From NCBI GenBank assembly GCA_003280135.1, contig QCFW01000001.1, positions 1-64,000 of the forward strand: a stretch of DNA of 64,000 bases. The letters are read 5' to 3'. Both the position numbers and the translations under genes were made by a program. Below the pieces are notes generated by a model. That model was not told where the DNA came from. It searched no databases and was given only the letters and a program-made list of their open reading frames with translations. Of the stretch, positions 1 through 8,588 are shown in pieces (the stretch's first letter is position 1; each line of letters opens with the position of its first letter). The stretch is from Prochlorococcus sp. AG-363-N16 (GTDB lineage: Bacteria; Cyanobacteriota; Cyanobacteriia; PCC-6307; Cyanobiaceae).

Positions 1-252
1 GTTTTGATTAATCGTCAAAATCGACGAGGGTCAATGATTCAATCTGGAATGAGTATGTTTATCCTTGAAACAGAGCCAGCAGGCTATGTTTTGATGGCTG
101 CTAATGAGGCTGAAAAATCCTCAAACATTACTGTTGTTGATGTTAAAGGTGTAGGTGCATTTGGTAGACTTACTCTTGCTGGTAAAGAAGGTGATGTTGA
201 AGAGGCTGCTGCGGCTGCAATGAGAGCTATTGATTTAATTAATCGTCAGTAA
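1..252 (+). CDS. csoS1D: CsoS1D-like tandem-BMC carboxysome shell protein (3' end only)
   Basis: The frame is open from the first base of the window, so this is the C-terminal part of a longer gene; the ORF track's start at base 4 is only the first in-window start codon. The residues near [20 protein letters not shown] look like the end of a BMC domain. In picocyanobacteria the tandem-BMC pseudohexamer gene csoS1D lies just upstream of the rdgB/HAM1 gene and the cso operon, which is the order here. CsoS1D is thought to form a gated, wide-pore shell unit. Identity rests on position plus the BMC-like tail; the upstream sequence would settle it. Confidence 0.7.
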   Translation, partial: VLINRQNRRGSMIQSGMSMFILETEPAGYVLMAANEAEKSSNITVVDVKGVGAFGRLTLAGKEGDVEEAAAAAMRAIDLINRQ

Positions 253-257
253 ATAAT

Positions 258-839
258 TTAAATTTTAAGTTCTCTTATTAGGCTGGGAGCTAAGGCCCTA
301 GCAGCTTTTCCTCTACTTCCTAATTTCATTAATTGTTCTTGCGTTAGTTCCCCATAAGTACACTTCGCTTCTCTTACCCAAAAAATAGATTCAAATTCTC
401 CACCTTCGTATGCGGGAGATTTTAGTACTTCGCCCCAACAGATTCCTTCAGAATGACTAATTAAACTCCCTTTGGAGTCGCATAAAACCATTACACTGTA
501 AAAGCGAGCACTTCTGTATGGGTTGTCTCCTAACTCAGAAAGTATTTTTTTGATCTTCTCTTTATTTGTTTTAGCAAAACGGGCTGAATAAAGACCTGGT
601 GCGTTGTTTAATGCATCAACCTCAAAACCTGAGTCATCAGCTATTACCCAACTACTTGTTATTGCTGCAGCTGCCTTTGCTTTTAATAAAGCATTTTCTA
701 AATATGAAACTCCTGTTTCTTTGACATCAAGTTGGCTTGGTTGCTGGATTACATCTACTGGCAATGGGCCTAGCATGGATTTTATTTCAGAAACTTTTCT
801 AGGGTTTCCACTTGCAATTGTTAAAAGAGGTTTGTCCAA
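258..839 (-). CDS. rdgB: RdgB/HAM1 family XTP/dITP pyrophosphatase
   Basis: This 193-aa protein has the usual family length. It starts with the SGNPRKVSEI substrate-binding motif and carries ADDSGFEVDAL followed by GLYSARFA, the metal and nucleotide site of the family. The enzyme hydrolyses non-canonical purine triphosphates (dITP, XTP) to monophosphates in the cytoplasm and so cleans the nucleotide pool. It faces csoS1D tail-to-tail and is divergent from csoS1. Its location inside the carboxysome region is conserved in Prochlorococcus but probably has no functional link to CO2 fixation. Confidence 0.92.
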   Translation of the reverse strand: MDKPLLTIASGNPRKVSEIKSMLGPLPVDVIQQPSQLDVKETGVSYLENALLKAKAAAAITSSWVIADDSGFEVDALNNAPGLYSARFAKTNKEKIKKILSELGDNPYRSARFYSVMVLCDSKGSLISHSEGICWGEVLKSPAYEGGEFESIFWVREAKCTYGELTQEQLMKLGSRGKAARALAPSLIRELKI

Positions 840-900
840 GGCAAATGATTGGGGCTTTTTGCGGGTTTATCGAATTTATCAGTATTACTTGAAAAAATTT

Positions 901-956
901 CGAGGTAGGTTGGCTTGAACATTCCATCCCTTGGCAAAGCCTAGGGACCTACCTCG
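901..956. promoter_or_regulatory. Long stem-loop upstream of csoS1
   Basis: A perfect 10-bp inverted repeat, CGAGGTAGGT (901-910) and ACCTACCTCG (947-956), encloses a second pairing GGCTT/AAGCC. The loop presents GAACATTCCATCCCTT. There is no U-tract after it, so it is not a simple terminator. It lies in the rdgB-csoS1 divergent spacer, and could be an RNA leader structure or an operator. Confidence 0.6.
916..932 (+). repeat. 17-bp direct repeat, copy 1 (loop of the csoS1 upstream hairpin)
   Basis: TGAACATTCCATCCCTT occurs here and again at 1150-1166, exactly matching and in the same orientation. Copy 1 forms the loop of the 901-956 hairpin. Confidence 0.85.
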
Positions 957-1149
957 TTGAGAAAAGTTACTTAAACCTTTTCAATAACACAACTGAATGT
1001 TTGAGACTTAACACCGAAAAATACAAAGGCTTACATATCAGTCATGCCAAGGATGATAAGCTTAGCTTATGAATCAGTAAAAATAAGGTAATCAGGTTTT
1101 TAGTTAATTCCCCTTGACTTATCTCTATCTAAAAGGGCATTGTCACCTT

Positions 1150-1166
1150 TGAACATTCCATCCCTT
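1150..1166 (+). repeat. 17-bp direct repeat, copy 2 (csoS1 leader)
   Basis: Second copy of TGAACATTCCATCCCTT, ending 16 bases before the csoS1 ATG. That places it in the leader and over the ribosome-binding region, where binding of a protein or RNA would affect translation. Confidence 0.85.
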
Positions 1167-1182
1167 TATTTACGCAAGGCAT

Positions 1183-1494
1183 ATGGCTAACGAAACAATG
1201 GGTATCGCACTCGGCATGATCGAGACACGCGGCCTTGTACCAGCAATTGAAGCTGCTGACGCTATGACCAAGGCTGCTGAAGTGCGCCTTATTGGTCGTG
1301 AATTTGTTGGTGGCGGTTATGTAACTGTTTTAGTTCGTGGAGAAACTGGTGCTGTTAACGCTGCAGTTCGTGCAGGTGCAGACGCTTGTGAGCGTGTAGG
1401 TGACGGACTAGTTGCTGCTCACATTATTGCTCGTCCTCATAGAGAAGTTGAGCCAGCATTAGGAAATGGCAATTTCCTTGGTCAAAAGGACTGA
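1183..1494 (+). CDS. csoS1: Major carboxysome shell protein CsoS1 (BMC hexamer)
   Basis: A 103-aa single BMC-domain protein, with GIALGMIETRG at the N-terminus and the typical FVGGGYVTVLVRGETGAVNA core. It forms flat hexamers that tile the facets of the alpha-carboxysome, with a small central pore for bicarbonate and RuBP/3-PGA passage. It is the first gene of the cso operon and is followed by a hairpin ahead of cbbL. The close match to the BMC domain of csoS1E (8216 onward) shows a duplication within the operon. Confidence 0.97.
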   Translation: MANETMGIALGMIETRGLVPAIEAADAMTKAAEVRLIGREFVGGGYVTVLVRGETGAVNAAVRAGADACERVGDGLVAAHIIARPHREVEPALGNGNFLGQKD

Positions 1495-1501
1495 AATAAA
1501 G

Positions 1502-1530
1502 AGCACCTCTTTTAAGAAAGGTGCTGTTTT
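1502..1530 (+). terminator. Intercistronic hairpin between csoS1 and cbbL
   Basis: AGCACCT (1502-1508) pairs with AGGTGCT (1519-1525) and is followed by GTTTT. It is probably a partial terminator or a processing/stabilising element, because csoS1 product is needed in large excess. Confidence 0.65.
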
Positions 1531-1565
1531 ATATCCCTAAATCGACCTAAAGGAGTTTTCTACTA

Positions 1566-2978
1566 ATGAGTAAGAAGTATGACGCTGGGGTTAAGGAGTA
1601 CAGAGACACCTACTGGACTCCAGATTATGTACCCCTAGATACAGATCTCTTGGCTTGCTTTAAATGCACAGGCCAAGAAGGTGTCCCAAGAGAGGAAGTA
1701 GCTGCTGCTGTGGCTGCTGAATCTTCAACAGGTACTTGGTCCACAGTGTGGTCTGAGTTACTTACAGACCTTGAGTTTTATAAGGGTCGCTGCTATCGCA
1801 TTGAAGATGTCCCTGGAGACAAGGAATCTTTCTATGCATTTATTGCATACCCTCTTGACCTTTTTGAAGAAGGTTCTATCACTAATGTTCTAACCTCATT
1901 GGTTGGTAATGTTTTTGGATTTAAGGCTTTACGCCACCTTCGTTTAGAAGACATTCGCTTCCCCATGGCTTTTATAAAGACATGCGGTGGTCCTCCAAAT
2001 GGAATACAAGTTGAAAGAGATCGACTCAATAAATATGGTCGTCCTCTTCTTGGTTGCACCATTAAGCCTAAGCTTGGTCTTTCTGGTAAGAACTATGGCC
2101 GTGTTGTATACGAATGCCTTAGAGGTGGTCTTGACCTAACTAAGGATGATGAAAACATTAATTCACAGCCTTTCCAAAGATGGAGAGAACGTTTTGAATT
2201 TGTTGCTGAAGCTGTAAAGCTTGCTCAACAGGAAACTGGTGAGGTTAAAGGTCATTACCTAAACTGTACTGCTACTACACCTGAAGAGATGTATGAGCGT
2301 GCTGAGTTTGCTAAAGAACTCGACATGCCAATTATCATGCATGACTACATCACTGGTGGTTTTACTGCTAATACAGGTTTAGCTAACTGGTGTCGTAAAA
2401 ATGGCATGTTGCTTCATATTCATAGAGCAATGCATGCTGTTATAGACCGTCATCCAAAGCATGGTATTCATTTCCGTGTTCTTGCTAAGTGTTTACGTCT
2501 ATCGGGTGGAGACCAACTTCACACAGGAACAGTTGTTGGAAAACTAGAGGGTGATCGCCAGACTACTCTCGGTTATATCGATAACTTGCGTGAATCATTT
2601 GTACCAGAAGATCGTACTCGCGGTAATTTCTTTGACCAGGATTGGGGCTCAATGCCTGGTGTCTTTGCTGTTGCTTCTGGTGGTATTCACGTATGGCATA
2701 TGCCAGCACTGCTAGCAATATTTGGTGATGACTCATGCCTACAATTTGGTGGTGGTACTCATGGACATCCATGGGGATCTGCTGCTGGCGCGGCTGCAAA
2801 CCGTGTAGCTCTTGAGGCTTGTGTTAAAGCACGTAATGCAGGAAGAGAAATTGAAAAAGAAAGTCGTGACATTCTTATGGAAGCGGCTAAGCATAGTCCT
2901 GAACTTGCTATTGCACTTGAGACCTGGAAAGAGATCAAGTTCGAGTTCGATACAGTAGACAAGCTCGACGTTCAGTAA
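1566..2978 (+). CDS. cbbL: RuBisCO large subunit, form IA
   Basis: This 470-aa protein is full length. The catalytic landmarks are visible in order: [14 protein letters not shown], the carbamylated-lysine motif [17 protein letters not shown], the His region [13 protein letters not shown], loop 6 [12 protein letters not shown], and [10 protein letters not shown] near the end. The enzyme carboxylates ribulose-1,5-bisphosphate inside the carboxysome. Linkage to csoS genes marks the proteobacterial-type form IA enzyme of marine picocyanobacteria. A clear ribosome-binding site (AAAGGAG) precedes the ATG. It is often annotated rbcL. Confidence 0.99.
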   Translation: MSKKYDAGVKEYRDTYWTPDYVPLDTDLLACFKCTGQEGVPREEVAAAVAAESSTGTWSTVWSELLTDLEFYKGRCYRIEDVPGDKESFYAFIAYPLDLFEEGSITNVLTSLVGNVFGFKALRHLRLEDIRFPMAFIKTCGGPPNGIQVERDRLNKYGRPLLGCTIKPKLGLSGKNYGRVVYECLRGGLDLTKDDENINSQPFQRWRERFEFVAEAVKLAQQETGEVKGHYLNCTATTPEEMYERAEFAKELDMPIIMHDYITGGFTANTGLANWCRKNGMLLHIHRAMHAVIDRHPKHGIHFRVLAKCLRLSGGDQLHTGTVVGKLEGDRQTTLGYIDNLRESFVPEDRTRGNFFDQDWGSMPGVFAVASGGIHVWHMPALLAIFGDDSCLQFGGGTHGHPWGSAAGAAANRVALEACVKARNAGREIEKESRDILMEAAKHSPELAIALETWKEIKFEFDTVDKLDVQ

Positions 2979-2984
2979 TAGTTA

Positions 2985-3020
2985 ATAGAAGTAGGCATTG
3001 ACTACTTCTATCTTCTTTTT
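2985..3020 (+). terminator. Intercistronic hairpin between cbbL and cbbS
   Basis: A perfect 10-bp stem, ATAGAAGTAG (2985-2994) with CTACTTCTAT (3002-3011), is followed by CTTCTTTTTT. It looks like an intrinsic terminator or attenuator, or an mRNA 3'-end stabiliser for cbbL. Confidence 0.7.
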
Positions 3021-3072
3021 TAATTAGCCGATTTTCTCGGCACCCTTATTCATTCATTTTCACAGGTTCACC

Positions 3073-3414
3073 ATGCCTTTCCAGAGCACAGTTGGTGACT
3101 ATCAAACAGTTGCCACCCTGGAAACATTCGGCTTTTTACCGCCGATGACCCAGGACGAAATTTACGACCAAATTGCATACATCATTGCTCAGGGCTGGAG
3201 CCCAGTTATTGAGCATGTTCATCCAAGTGGTTCCATGCAGACATATTGGTCTTATTGGAAGTTGCCATTCTTTGGTGAAAAAGATCTAAACGTTGTAGTC
3301 AATGAGCTAGAAGCTTGTCATCGGGCATATCCTGATCATCACGTTCGTATCGTTGGTTACGACGCTTACACACAAAGTCAGGGTACCTGCTTTGTTGTCT
3401 TTGAGGGACGCTGA
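3073..3414 (+). CDS. cbbS: RuBisCO small subunit, form IA
   Basis: A 113-aa protein, beginning MPFQSTVGDYQTVATLETF and containing YWSYWKLPFFGE and the terminal CFVVFEGR of form IA small subunits. Eight copies cap the L8 core of RuBisCO, and in alpha-carboxysomes the L8S8 enzyme binds the N-terminal repeats of CsoS2. It sits 94 bases after cbbL, with a strong hairpin between. Confidence 0.98.
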   Translation: MPFQSTVGDYQTVATLETFGFLPPMTQDEIYDQIAYIIAQGWSPVIEHVHPSGSMQTYWSYWKLPFFGEKDLNVVVNELEACHRAYPDHHVRIVGYDAYTQSQGTCFVVFEGR

Positions 3415-3434
3415 ACTTAATTCAGCTTTCAATT

Positions 3435-3492
3435 GCTAAGTAGTCCCGAGTTTCGAGGCTACTTAGCATCTTCAGAGAAGTTTTTCTTCTCT
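3435..3492 (+). terminator. Two tandem hairpins between cbbS and csoS2
   Basis: The first stem is GCTAAGTAG (3435-3443) with CTACTTAGC (3459-3467). The second is AGAGAAG (3474-3480), loop TTTTT, CTTCTCT (3486-3492). Either could cut read-through into csoS2 or protect the cbbLS transcript. Confidence 0.65.
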
Positions 3493-3518
3493 AATTACTA
3501 AGTTTTAAAAGGGCGGAC

Positions 3519-5873
3519 ATGGCAAAACAATCAAGTCGAGAACTAGCACTTGAGAGGCGTAAAGCTCTCAGCACAGGAGGAAAGAAATCCTCCTCAGTAA
3601 GTACTGCAACTCCTAATCGAATTAGGACTGCTGCAGATGTTGCTGTCACTAGAACAGACAAATCTTTTGTTAAATCAACTAAGAAAGCTTTGGCTGTTAA
3701 TCCTTCTGTTGCTAATTCAAATAGTTTTTCTGCCTCTACTACACAAACTAGTAGTCATTCTTCTGTCCATAAAAGTAAGCGTATAAATAATCCAAGTCGC
3801 GAGTTGGTATTAGCTCGAAGAGAAGCTTTGTCTCAAAAAGGTAAAACAGCTGATAATAGTAAAGATAGAACACGTGTTGATGTGGCGAAAACATCCTCTG
3901 TAAAATCACCTTCGGGAACATCTGTTGAAGCTTGCTGTGAGCCATGTGCAGAGAAAGAACGCGAGTCTTCTCAAGACATTTCTAAAGGTTTAACTAAAGT
4001 ATCCAAGCGAACTGTTAGGCGAAATTCAACTACTAAGCGAAGGTCTATAGAGAATCCGAGTAGAGCTCTTGTTTTGGCCAGACGTGAATCTATGTCAAAG
4101 CATGGGAAATCTGCTTCAAAACAACCGACATCAGCAGCTTCTGTGGCTCGTCAAGGTAACCCTGATTTATCTAGCCGTGAGATATCTCAACGTGTTAGAG
4201 AATTACGTAGCAAAAGCGGAGCTACAGGATCTCATAGGACATGTGGGACTAGACCTTGCGGACCTAATCGTAATGGATCTAAGCAGGCTGCACTTGCTGC
4301 AGCTGATGCGCATTGGAAAGTAGGCTCTAGTGAGACTGCTTCAGGTCAAATAGTTACAGGAACTCAAGCTAATAGGTCAATAAAAACTACTGGCAACGAA
4401 GCAAGTACTTGTCGTTCTATTACTGGTACACAATATTTAGGCGCTGAAACTATAAATACATTCTGTGAAACAACTACTTCTTTTGCGCAACCAGAAAAAG
4501 TTGCTTTGACTAATACAAGTCATGGCAATCTTGTTACTGGTAATGAAGTTGGTAGATCTGAAAAGGTAACAGGGGACGAGCCTGGTACATGCAAAACTTT
4601 GACCGGGACTGAATATGTTTCAGCTAATCAATCGACTTCTTATTGTGGAGGGGTGCAACCTTCCCCAAGGAAAGTAGGGCAAAGTCTTACTGTTGATGGC
4701 AGGAAAGTGAGTGGTGTCATGGTTGGTCGCTCTTCACGAGTTACAGGTGATGAGGCTGGCAGTGATAAGAATTTAACTGGTGATCAATACCTTGGTTCTG
4801 AGCCGTTGCCTGATGGTAGGCCTGCGGAGAAAGTTGGTGTTTTTAATACTTTGAGCGGAAGCAGTGTCACTGGAACTGGAGTTGAGCGTAGCCAATCAGT
4901 TACAGGAAATGAGTATGGGAGCTGTAAGAACATAACTGGAGACGAGTATGTTGGCTCGCAACAATATGAGTCTTTTTGTGGAAGCAGACCTCAGCCAGAA
5001 GCTTTAAAAGTAGGACTTAGCCTTACTAATAAAGCTCAGTCTGTGAGCGGAACTATGACCGGTCGATCAGAATTAGTCACAGGTGACGAGCCAGGAACTT
5101 GCAAAGCAGTAACTGGCACCCCTTATGCTGGATTAGAAGATGCAGCTCAATTATGTGATACGACTTCAGTTGATGAAATTCAACACAGAACACCTAGAAG
5201 GTTAGGTACACCAGGTCCAAGTATGACAGGGCAACAGCCTGGGATAGGTGGTGTTATGACAGGAGCAAGAAAGGGTGCTTGTGAGAATTTGACTGGAACT
5301 CCTTATATCGGTTCAGATCAGCTAGCAGAAACTTGTGGATATAATACTTATGAGAGTAGTCGTGAGACTTCTGTTGGAACAAAATTTTCTGTCCAATCAC
5401 CTGCTATAGCTGCACAGTCTGAACGTGAAAATATATCTTCTGTAACTGGAACTATCTATGAAAAAGGATCACATATCACAGGACCTTTTGATATGGCTAC
5501 AAACAAAGTTACTGGCACTGAGCAGTTCAGGTTTGATCAGCGTGGAAAATCTTTGAATGTAATTCCTCAGGACTCTGCAGATTTAATCTCGGAAGATAAA
5601 AAGCGTGCTCAATCAAGGATTACTGGAGAAGGACAATCTGCTGGCTTAAATATTACCGGAGATGATTGGGCCAGAGGTGAAAGGGTTACAGGAACAGAAG
5701 GTGCTTCTTCGAGAAGACGTAATCCTTCTCGTCCAGGAGGGATGAATGCAATGCCTGCTCGTGATTTAAAAAGAAATGATGACGTTGCACAACCTGACTT
5801 CCTTATAACTGGATCTAGTGGAAACACTAGAGATGGACAGTTGGTAACTTTTTCAGGTGGAGCTAGAGGTTAA
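3519..5873 (+). CDS. csoS2: Carboxysome scaffold protein CsoS2
   Basis: A 784-aa, intrinsically disordered, low-complexity protein with three recognisable regions. The N-terminal region has four basic repeats of the SRELALERRKALS type (about residues 5, 90, 177 and 214), which bind RuBisCO. The middle region has six repeats built around VTG...RS..VTG.E.G.C..(I/L)TG..Y with paired cysteines; the sixth is divergent. A C-terminal region ends FLITGSSGNTRDGQ and anchors the protein to the shell. H. neapolitanus makes two CsoS2 isoforms by ribosomal frameshifting; I see one uninterrupted frame and no obvious slippery heptamer, so a single long form is likely. Confidence 0.96.
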   Translation: MAKQSSRELALERRKALSTGGKKSSSVSTATPNRIRTAADVAVTRTDKSFVKSTKKALAVNPSVANSNSFSASTTQTSSHSSVHKSKRINNPSRELVLARREALSQKGKTADNSKDRTRVDVAKTSSVKSPSGTSVEACCEPCAEKERESSQDISKGLTKVSKRTVRRNSTTKRRSIENPSRALVLARRESMSKHGKSASKQPTSAASVARQGNPDLSSREISQRVRELRSKSGATGSHRTCGTRPCGPNRNGSKQAALAAADAHWKVGSSETASGQIVTGTQANRSIKTTGNEASTCRSITGTQYLGAETINTFCETTTSFAQPEKVALTNTSHGNLVTGNEVGRSEKVTGDEPGTCKTLTGTEYVSANQSTSYCGGVQPSPRKVGQSLTVDGRKVSGVMVGRSSRVTGDEAGSDKNLTGDQYLGSEPLPDGRPAEKVGVFNTLSGSSVTGTGVERSQSVTGNEYGSCKNITGDEYVGSQQYESFCGSRPQPEALKVGLSLTNKAQSVSGTMTGRSELVTGDEPGTCKAVTGTPYAGLEDAAQLCDTTSVDEIQHRTPRRLGTPGPSMTGQQPGIGGVMTGARKGACENLTGTPYIGSDQLAETCGYNTYESSRETSVGTKFSVQSPAIAAQSERENISSVTGTIYEKGSHITGPFDMATNKVTGTEQFRFDQRGKSLNVIPQDSADLISEDKKRAQSRITGEGQSAGLNITGDDWARGERVTGTEGASSRRRNPSRPGGMNAMPARDLKRNDDVAQPDFLITGSSGNTRDGQLVTFSGGARG

Positions 5874-5880
5874 TTGACCC

Positions 5881-7413
5881 ATGGCCTATAGAACTTTGGC
5901 CAAGAATAAAGAGCGTTTCCTGGGACCTACAGCTCCTAGGAAGAGACATTTTTATTCAAAAGACGCTCAGTCTAATTTAGGCAATACTTCTATAGGTCAT
6001 CACTTTGGCTTTCATCCTTTGACTGATCAGTTAGTTAATAGTCAATTGAGAGATTATGAGCTTGAGGTTAAAGGAAGGTTTGATAAAATTGTCCCTTTTC
6101 TAAAAAACCTTTCAGCATCTCAGCATGAAAATGATTTTGTTGCTCTAGCACAGGAAAAAGCTAAGTCTGTTTTAGGTTTTGAACTTCCAAAACATGTCTT
6201 AGAAAAAGCTTGGGTTAGGCCTTTGGATATGAGAGCTTTGTTTGCTTGGTGTGTTTTTGAAGTGCATAAGCATACTAGTAATCAATTTTTTAATTCTGAC
6301 CCACTCCAGGGTTCTGAAGGTAGTAGAAATGCAAAAACATTCCAAAATTTTTTACACGAATGTGGATTTCACCTATTAGATATAACTCCTTGTGCAGATG
6401 GACGTTTGGCCCATTCGATTGCCTATGCATTGCGCATACCATTTAGTTCAGTTCGTAGACGATCTCATGCAGGAGCATTGTTTGATGTAGAAAATACAGT
6501 TAATCGCTGGGTTAAGACTGAACATAAACGTTATAGAGAAGGCTCCCCAAATGGTGCAAATGAACCCACTCGCTATTTAAAGGTAGTTCTTTATCATTTC
6601 AGTTCAATTAGCCCTTCTCATCAAGGTTGTGCAGCTCATGGTAGTAATGATGAACTAGCAGCATCAGCTGGATTGCAACGTTTGCGTGATTTTCGTCAAA
6701 CAGTGGAAAACAGTTTTTGCTGTGGCGCCTCTGTGGACCTATTGCTTATTGGTCTTGATACAGATACGGATGCAATAAGAGTTCATGTCCCAGATGCAGA
6801 AAGCAATGTAGATCTTCACAAATGGGTTTCTGTTCTAGACATATATCAAGCAACTAGAAATTCATCAGTTGATGCAGCAATGAGCAATATTGATGAAGCA
6901 ATTCAGATTGCTTCTCCCGGGAGAACAGATCCAGGAATGGTTAAATTTATTTCTCGATTAATTGCAAATAATATTTCTCAAATTGATTATGTTCAAGAAC
7001 TTCATAATGGCCCTTACCCAGACGCTGGCCATGCAGAGCGTTTTATTGGTGTTGGAATTGGTTTTAAAGAAGTACATTTACGGAATCTCACTTATTTCTC
7101 GCATCTAGATACAGTTGAGGAGGGAGCACCAGATTTGGATGTAGGAGTAAAAATCTTTAAAGGTTTAAATATCTCGCAAGACTTGCCAATACCTGTTGTT
7201 ATTAGATTTGATTATTCAGGAAGAGTCCCAGGTGCAAGGGAGAGAGCAATTGATGATTGCAAAAGAGTTGATAATGCAATTACATCTAGATATCGAGAAT
7301 TAGTAGAGAGTGGGCTTTTGCATACTTGCTTAACTATTCGAGACCGTGACAAAAAAAACCCTGCAGAGGTTGTGGGGTCTTCTTTACACCCTGCCATCCA
7401 GGAGGAACATTAA
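5881..7413 (+). CDS. csoSCA: Carboxysomal carbonic anhydrase CsoSCA
   Basis: The 510-aa length is typical (older name CsoS3). The catalytic zinc ligands fit by spacing to the H. neapolitanus enzyme: Cys171 in PCADGR with the Asp173-Arg175 dyad, His239 in YHFSS, and Cys250 in HQGCAAHG. It is an epsilon-type (beta-derived) carbonic anhydrase that converts bicarbonate to CO2 for RuBisCO on the inner face of the shell. It begins 7 bases after csoS2, so the two are probably translated from one transcript. Confidence 0.95.
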   Translation: MAYRTLAKNKERFLGPTAPRKRHFYSKDAQSNLGNTSIGHHFGFHPLTDQLVNSQLRDYELEVKGRFDKIVPFLKNLSASQHENDFVALAQEKAKSVLGFELPKHVLEKAWVRPLDMRALFAWCVFEVHKHTSNQFFNSDPLQGSEGSRNAKTFQNFLHECGFHLLDITPCADGRLAHSIAYALRIPFSSVRRRSHAGALFDVENTVNRWVKTEHKRYREGSPNGANEPTRYLKVVLYHFSSISPSHQGCAAHGSNDELAASAGLQRLRDFRQTVENSFCCGASVDLLLIGLDTDTDAIRVHVPDAESNVDLHKWVSVLDIYQATRNSSVDAAMSNIDEAIQIASPGRTDPGMVKFISRLIANNISQIDYVQELHNGPYPDAGHAERFIGVGIGFKEVHLRNLTYFSHLDTVEEGAPDLDVGVKIFKGLNISQDLPIPVVIRFDYSGRVPGARERAIDDCKRVDNAITSRYRELVESGLLHTCLTIRDRDKKNPAEVVGSSLHPAIQEEH

Positions 7414-7414
7414 A

Positions 7415-7690
7415 ATGTTGATTTGCAAGGTACTTAAGCCGCTTGTCTCTACCAATAGAATACCTGGGTTTGAACACAAGCATCTCCAGGTAGTGTTAGA
7501 TGGAAGTTCTAAAAAAGTTGCAGTTGATGCGGTTGGATGTAAGCCTGATGATTGGGTGATTTGCGTAGGTAGCTCAGCGGCTAGAGAGGCTGCAGGAAGC
7601 AAGTCTTATCCTAGTGATCTTACTATCGTAGGTATTATTGATCATTGGCAACCCGAGTCTTCTTCGTCAGCTTCTGGAGGGTCTGCTTAA
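7415..7690 (+). CDS. csoS4A: Carboxysome shell vertex protein CsoS4A (BMV pentamer)
   Basis: I start this at the ATG at 7415, which has GGAGGA just upstream, rather than the track start inside csoSCA. This gives 91 aa: MLICKVLKPLVSTNRIPGFE, typical of the EutN/CcmL/CsoS4 family. Pentamers close the twelve vertices of the carboxysome. It starts 2 bases after the csoSCA stop. Its stop overlaps the csoS4B start in TAATG. Confidence 0.94.
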   Translation: MLICKVLKPLVSTNRIPGFEHKHLQVVLDGSSKKVAVDAVGCKPDDWVICVGSSAAREAAGSKSYPSDLTIVGIIDHWQPESSSSASGGSA

Positions 7691-7941
7691 TGGAAATAAT
7701 GCAAGTTATGGGTAGATTAGTTTGTACTCAGAGAGTTGACGGATTAGGGCATATGCATTTACGTGTTTTAAGGAATAATAAAGGCAAGAAATTAGTAGCT
7801 GTTGACCCTGTTGGAGCACGTGAAGGAAATTGGGTGTTTACTGCTAGCGGTTCTGCTGCAAGGTTTGCTTGCCATGATCCATCTACTCAAACTGATTTAA
7901 CAATTGGTGGGATAATTGATTTTTGGAAGCCTGATGAATAG
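7690..7941 (+). CDS. csoS4B: Carboxysome shell vertex protein CsoS4B (BMV pentamer)
   Basis: The start at 7690 gives 83 aa, MEIMQVMGRLVCTQRVDGLG, and shares the TAATG with the csoS4A stop; GGAGGG lies 9 bases upstream. A start at the ATG at 7699 is also possible. It is the paralogue of csoS4A in the EutN/CcmL family and a second pentameric vertex protein. Loss of pentamers makes shells leaky in model systems. Confidence 0.92.
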   Translation: MEIMQVMGRLVCTQRVDGLGHMHLRVLRNNKGKKLVAVDPVGAREGNWVFTASGSAARFACHDPSTQTDLTIGGIIDFWKPDE

Positions 7942-7984
7942 TCCCAAAATCGTTGTTTCCTTTTTTAATTAAATTTTTATTTAA

Positions 7985-8512
7985 ATGACTAACTCTTCAC
8001 CTCGACGCATTCCTAAAAATAAAAAATCTTCGGATCCATCCAAGCAGGTAGTAGACGTAACACCTGAAAAAGGTGGTAAACAAACTTCACCTTCCGAGAA
8101 AAGAGTTCCCACGGAAAAGTCTTCACTTAATAAATTACAAGGTTCTAATTCTAAAGGATCCTCAATAGGAGGTTCAATAAAACCCTCTTCTTTAAAATCA
8201 TCAAATGATGGTTTTCGCCAAGGAATAGCTTTGGGCATGATCGAGACTAGAGGAGTGGTTCCTGCTATTGAGGCTGCTGATGCAATGACGAAAGCAGCAG
8301 AAGTGACATTGATAGCGAGAGAATTTGTTGGTGGAGGGTATGTAACAGTTATGGTAAGAGGAGAAACTGGTGCTGTTAATGCTTCTATACGTGCAGGTGC
8401 AGATGCTTGTGAAAGAGTTGGTGATGGATTAGTAGCAGCACATATAATTGCAAGGCCTCATGTTGAGATTGAATCTGTTCTCAAGCCAAGCGGGGCATCA
8501 CGAAGGAGTTAA
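7985..8512 (+). CDS. csoS1E: CsoS1E, BMC shell protein with a basic disordered N-terminal extension
   Basis: The last ~97 of 175 residues form a BMC domain almost identical to CsoS1 (GIALGMIETRGVVPAIEAAD). The first ~78 residues are Ser/Lys/Pro-rich, with no predicted fold (TNSSPRRIPKNKKSSD). Some Prochlorococcus carry such a gene at this position. The extension may face the lumen or the cytosol, and could bind CsoS2, RuBisCO or nucleic acid; its role is not known to me. Confidence 0.88.
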   Translation: MTNSSPRRIPKNKKSSDPSKQVVDVTPEKGGKQTSPSEKRVPTEKSSLNKLQGSNSKGSSIGGSIKPSSLKSSNDGFRQGIALGMIETRGVVPAIEAADAMTKAAEVTLIAREFVGGGYVTVMVRGETGAVNASIRAGADACERVGDGLVAAHIIARPHVEIESVLKPSGASRRS

Positions 8513-8588
8513 AGCAAGCCTTTTAGTAATAATTTTTTTAACTTGGACCTGTTTGTTATAAGTTTATCTAAATATACAATTGCAAAAA

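Larger units (their letters stand above)
840..1182. other. rdgB-csoS1 divergent spacer
   Basis: These 343 bases separate rdgB and csoS1 and should hold both promoters. They contain the hairpin and both copies of the 17-bp repeat. I see no supportable coding frame here; the plus-strand ORF of the track that reaches 918 is a shadow of rdgB. Confidence 0.7.

Noticed and set aside
1832-2962. Minus-strand ORFs inside cbbL
   Set aside because: They lie within a certain gene, have no ribosome-binding site, and reflect its codon bias.
3519-5873. Programmed frameshift in csoS2
   Set aside because: Known in H. neapolitanus, but here the frame is continuous and I could not point to a slippery heptamer plus structure.
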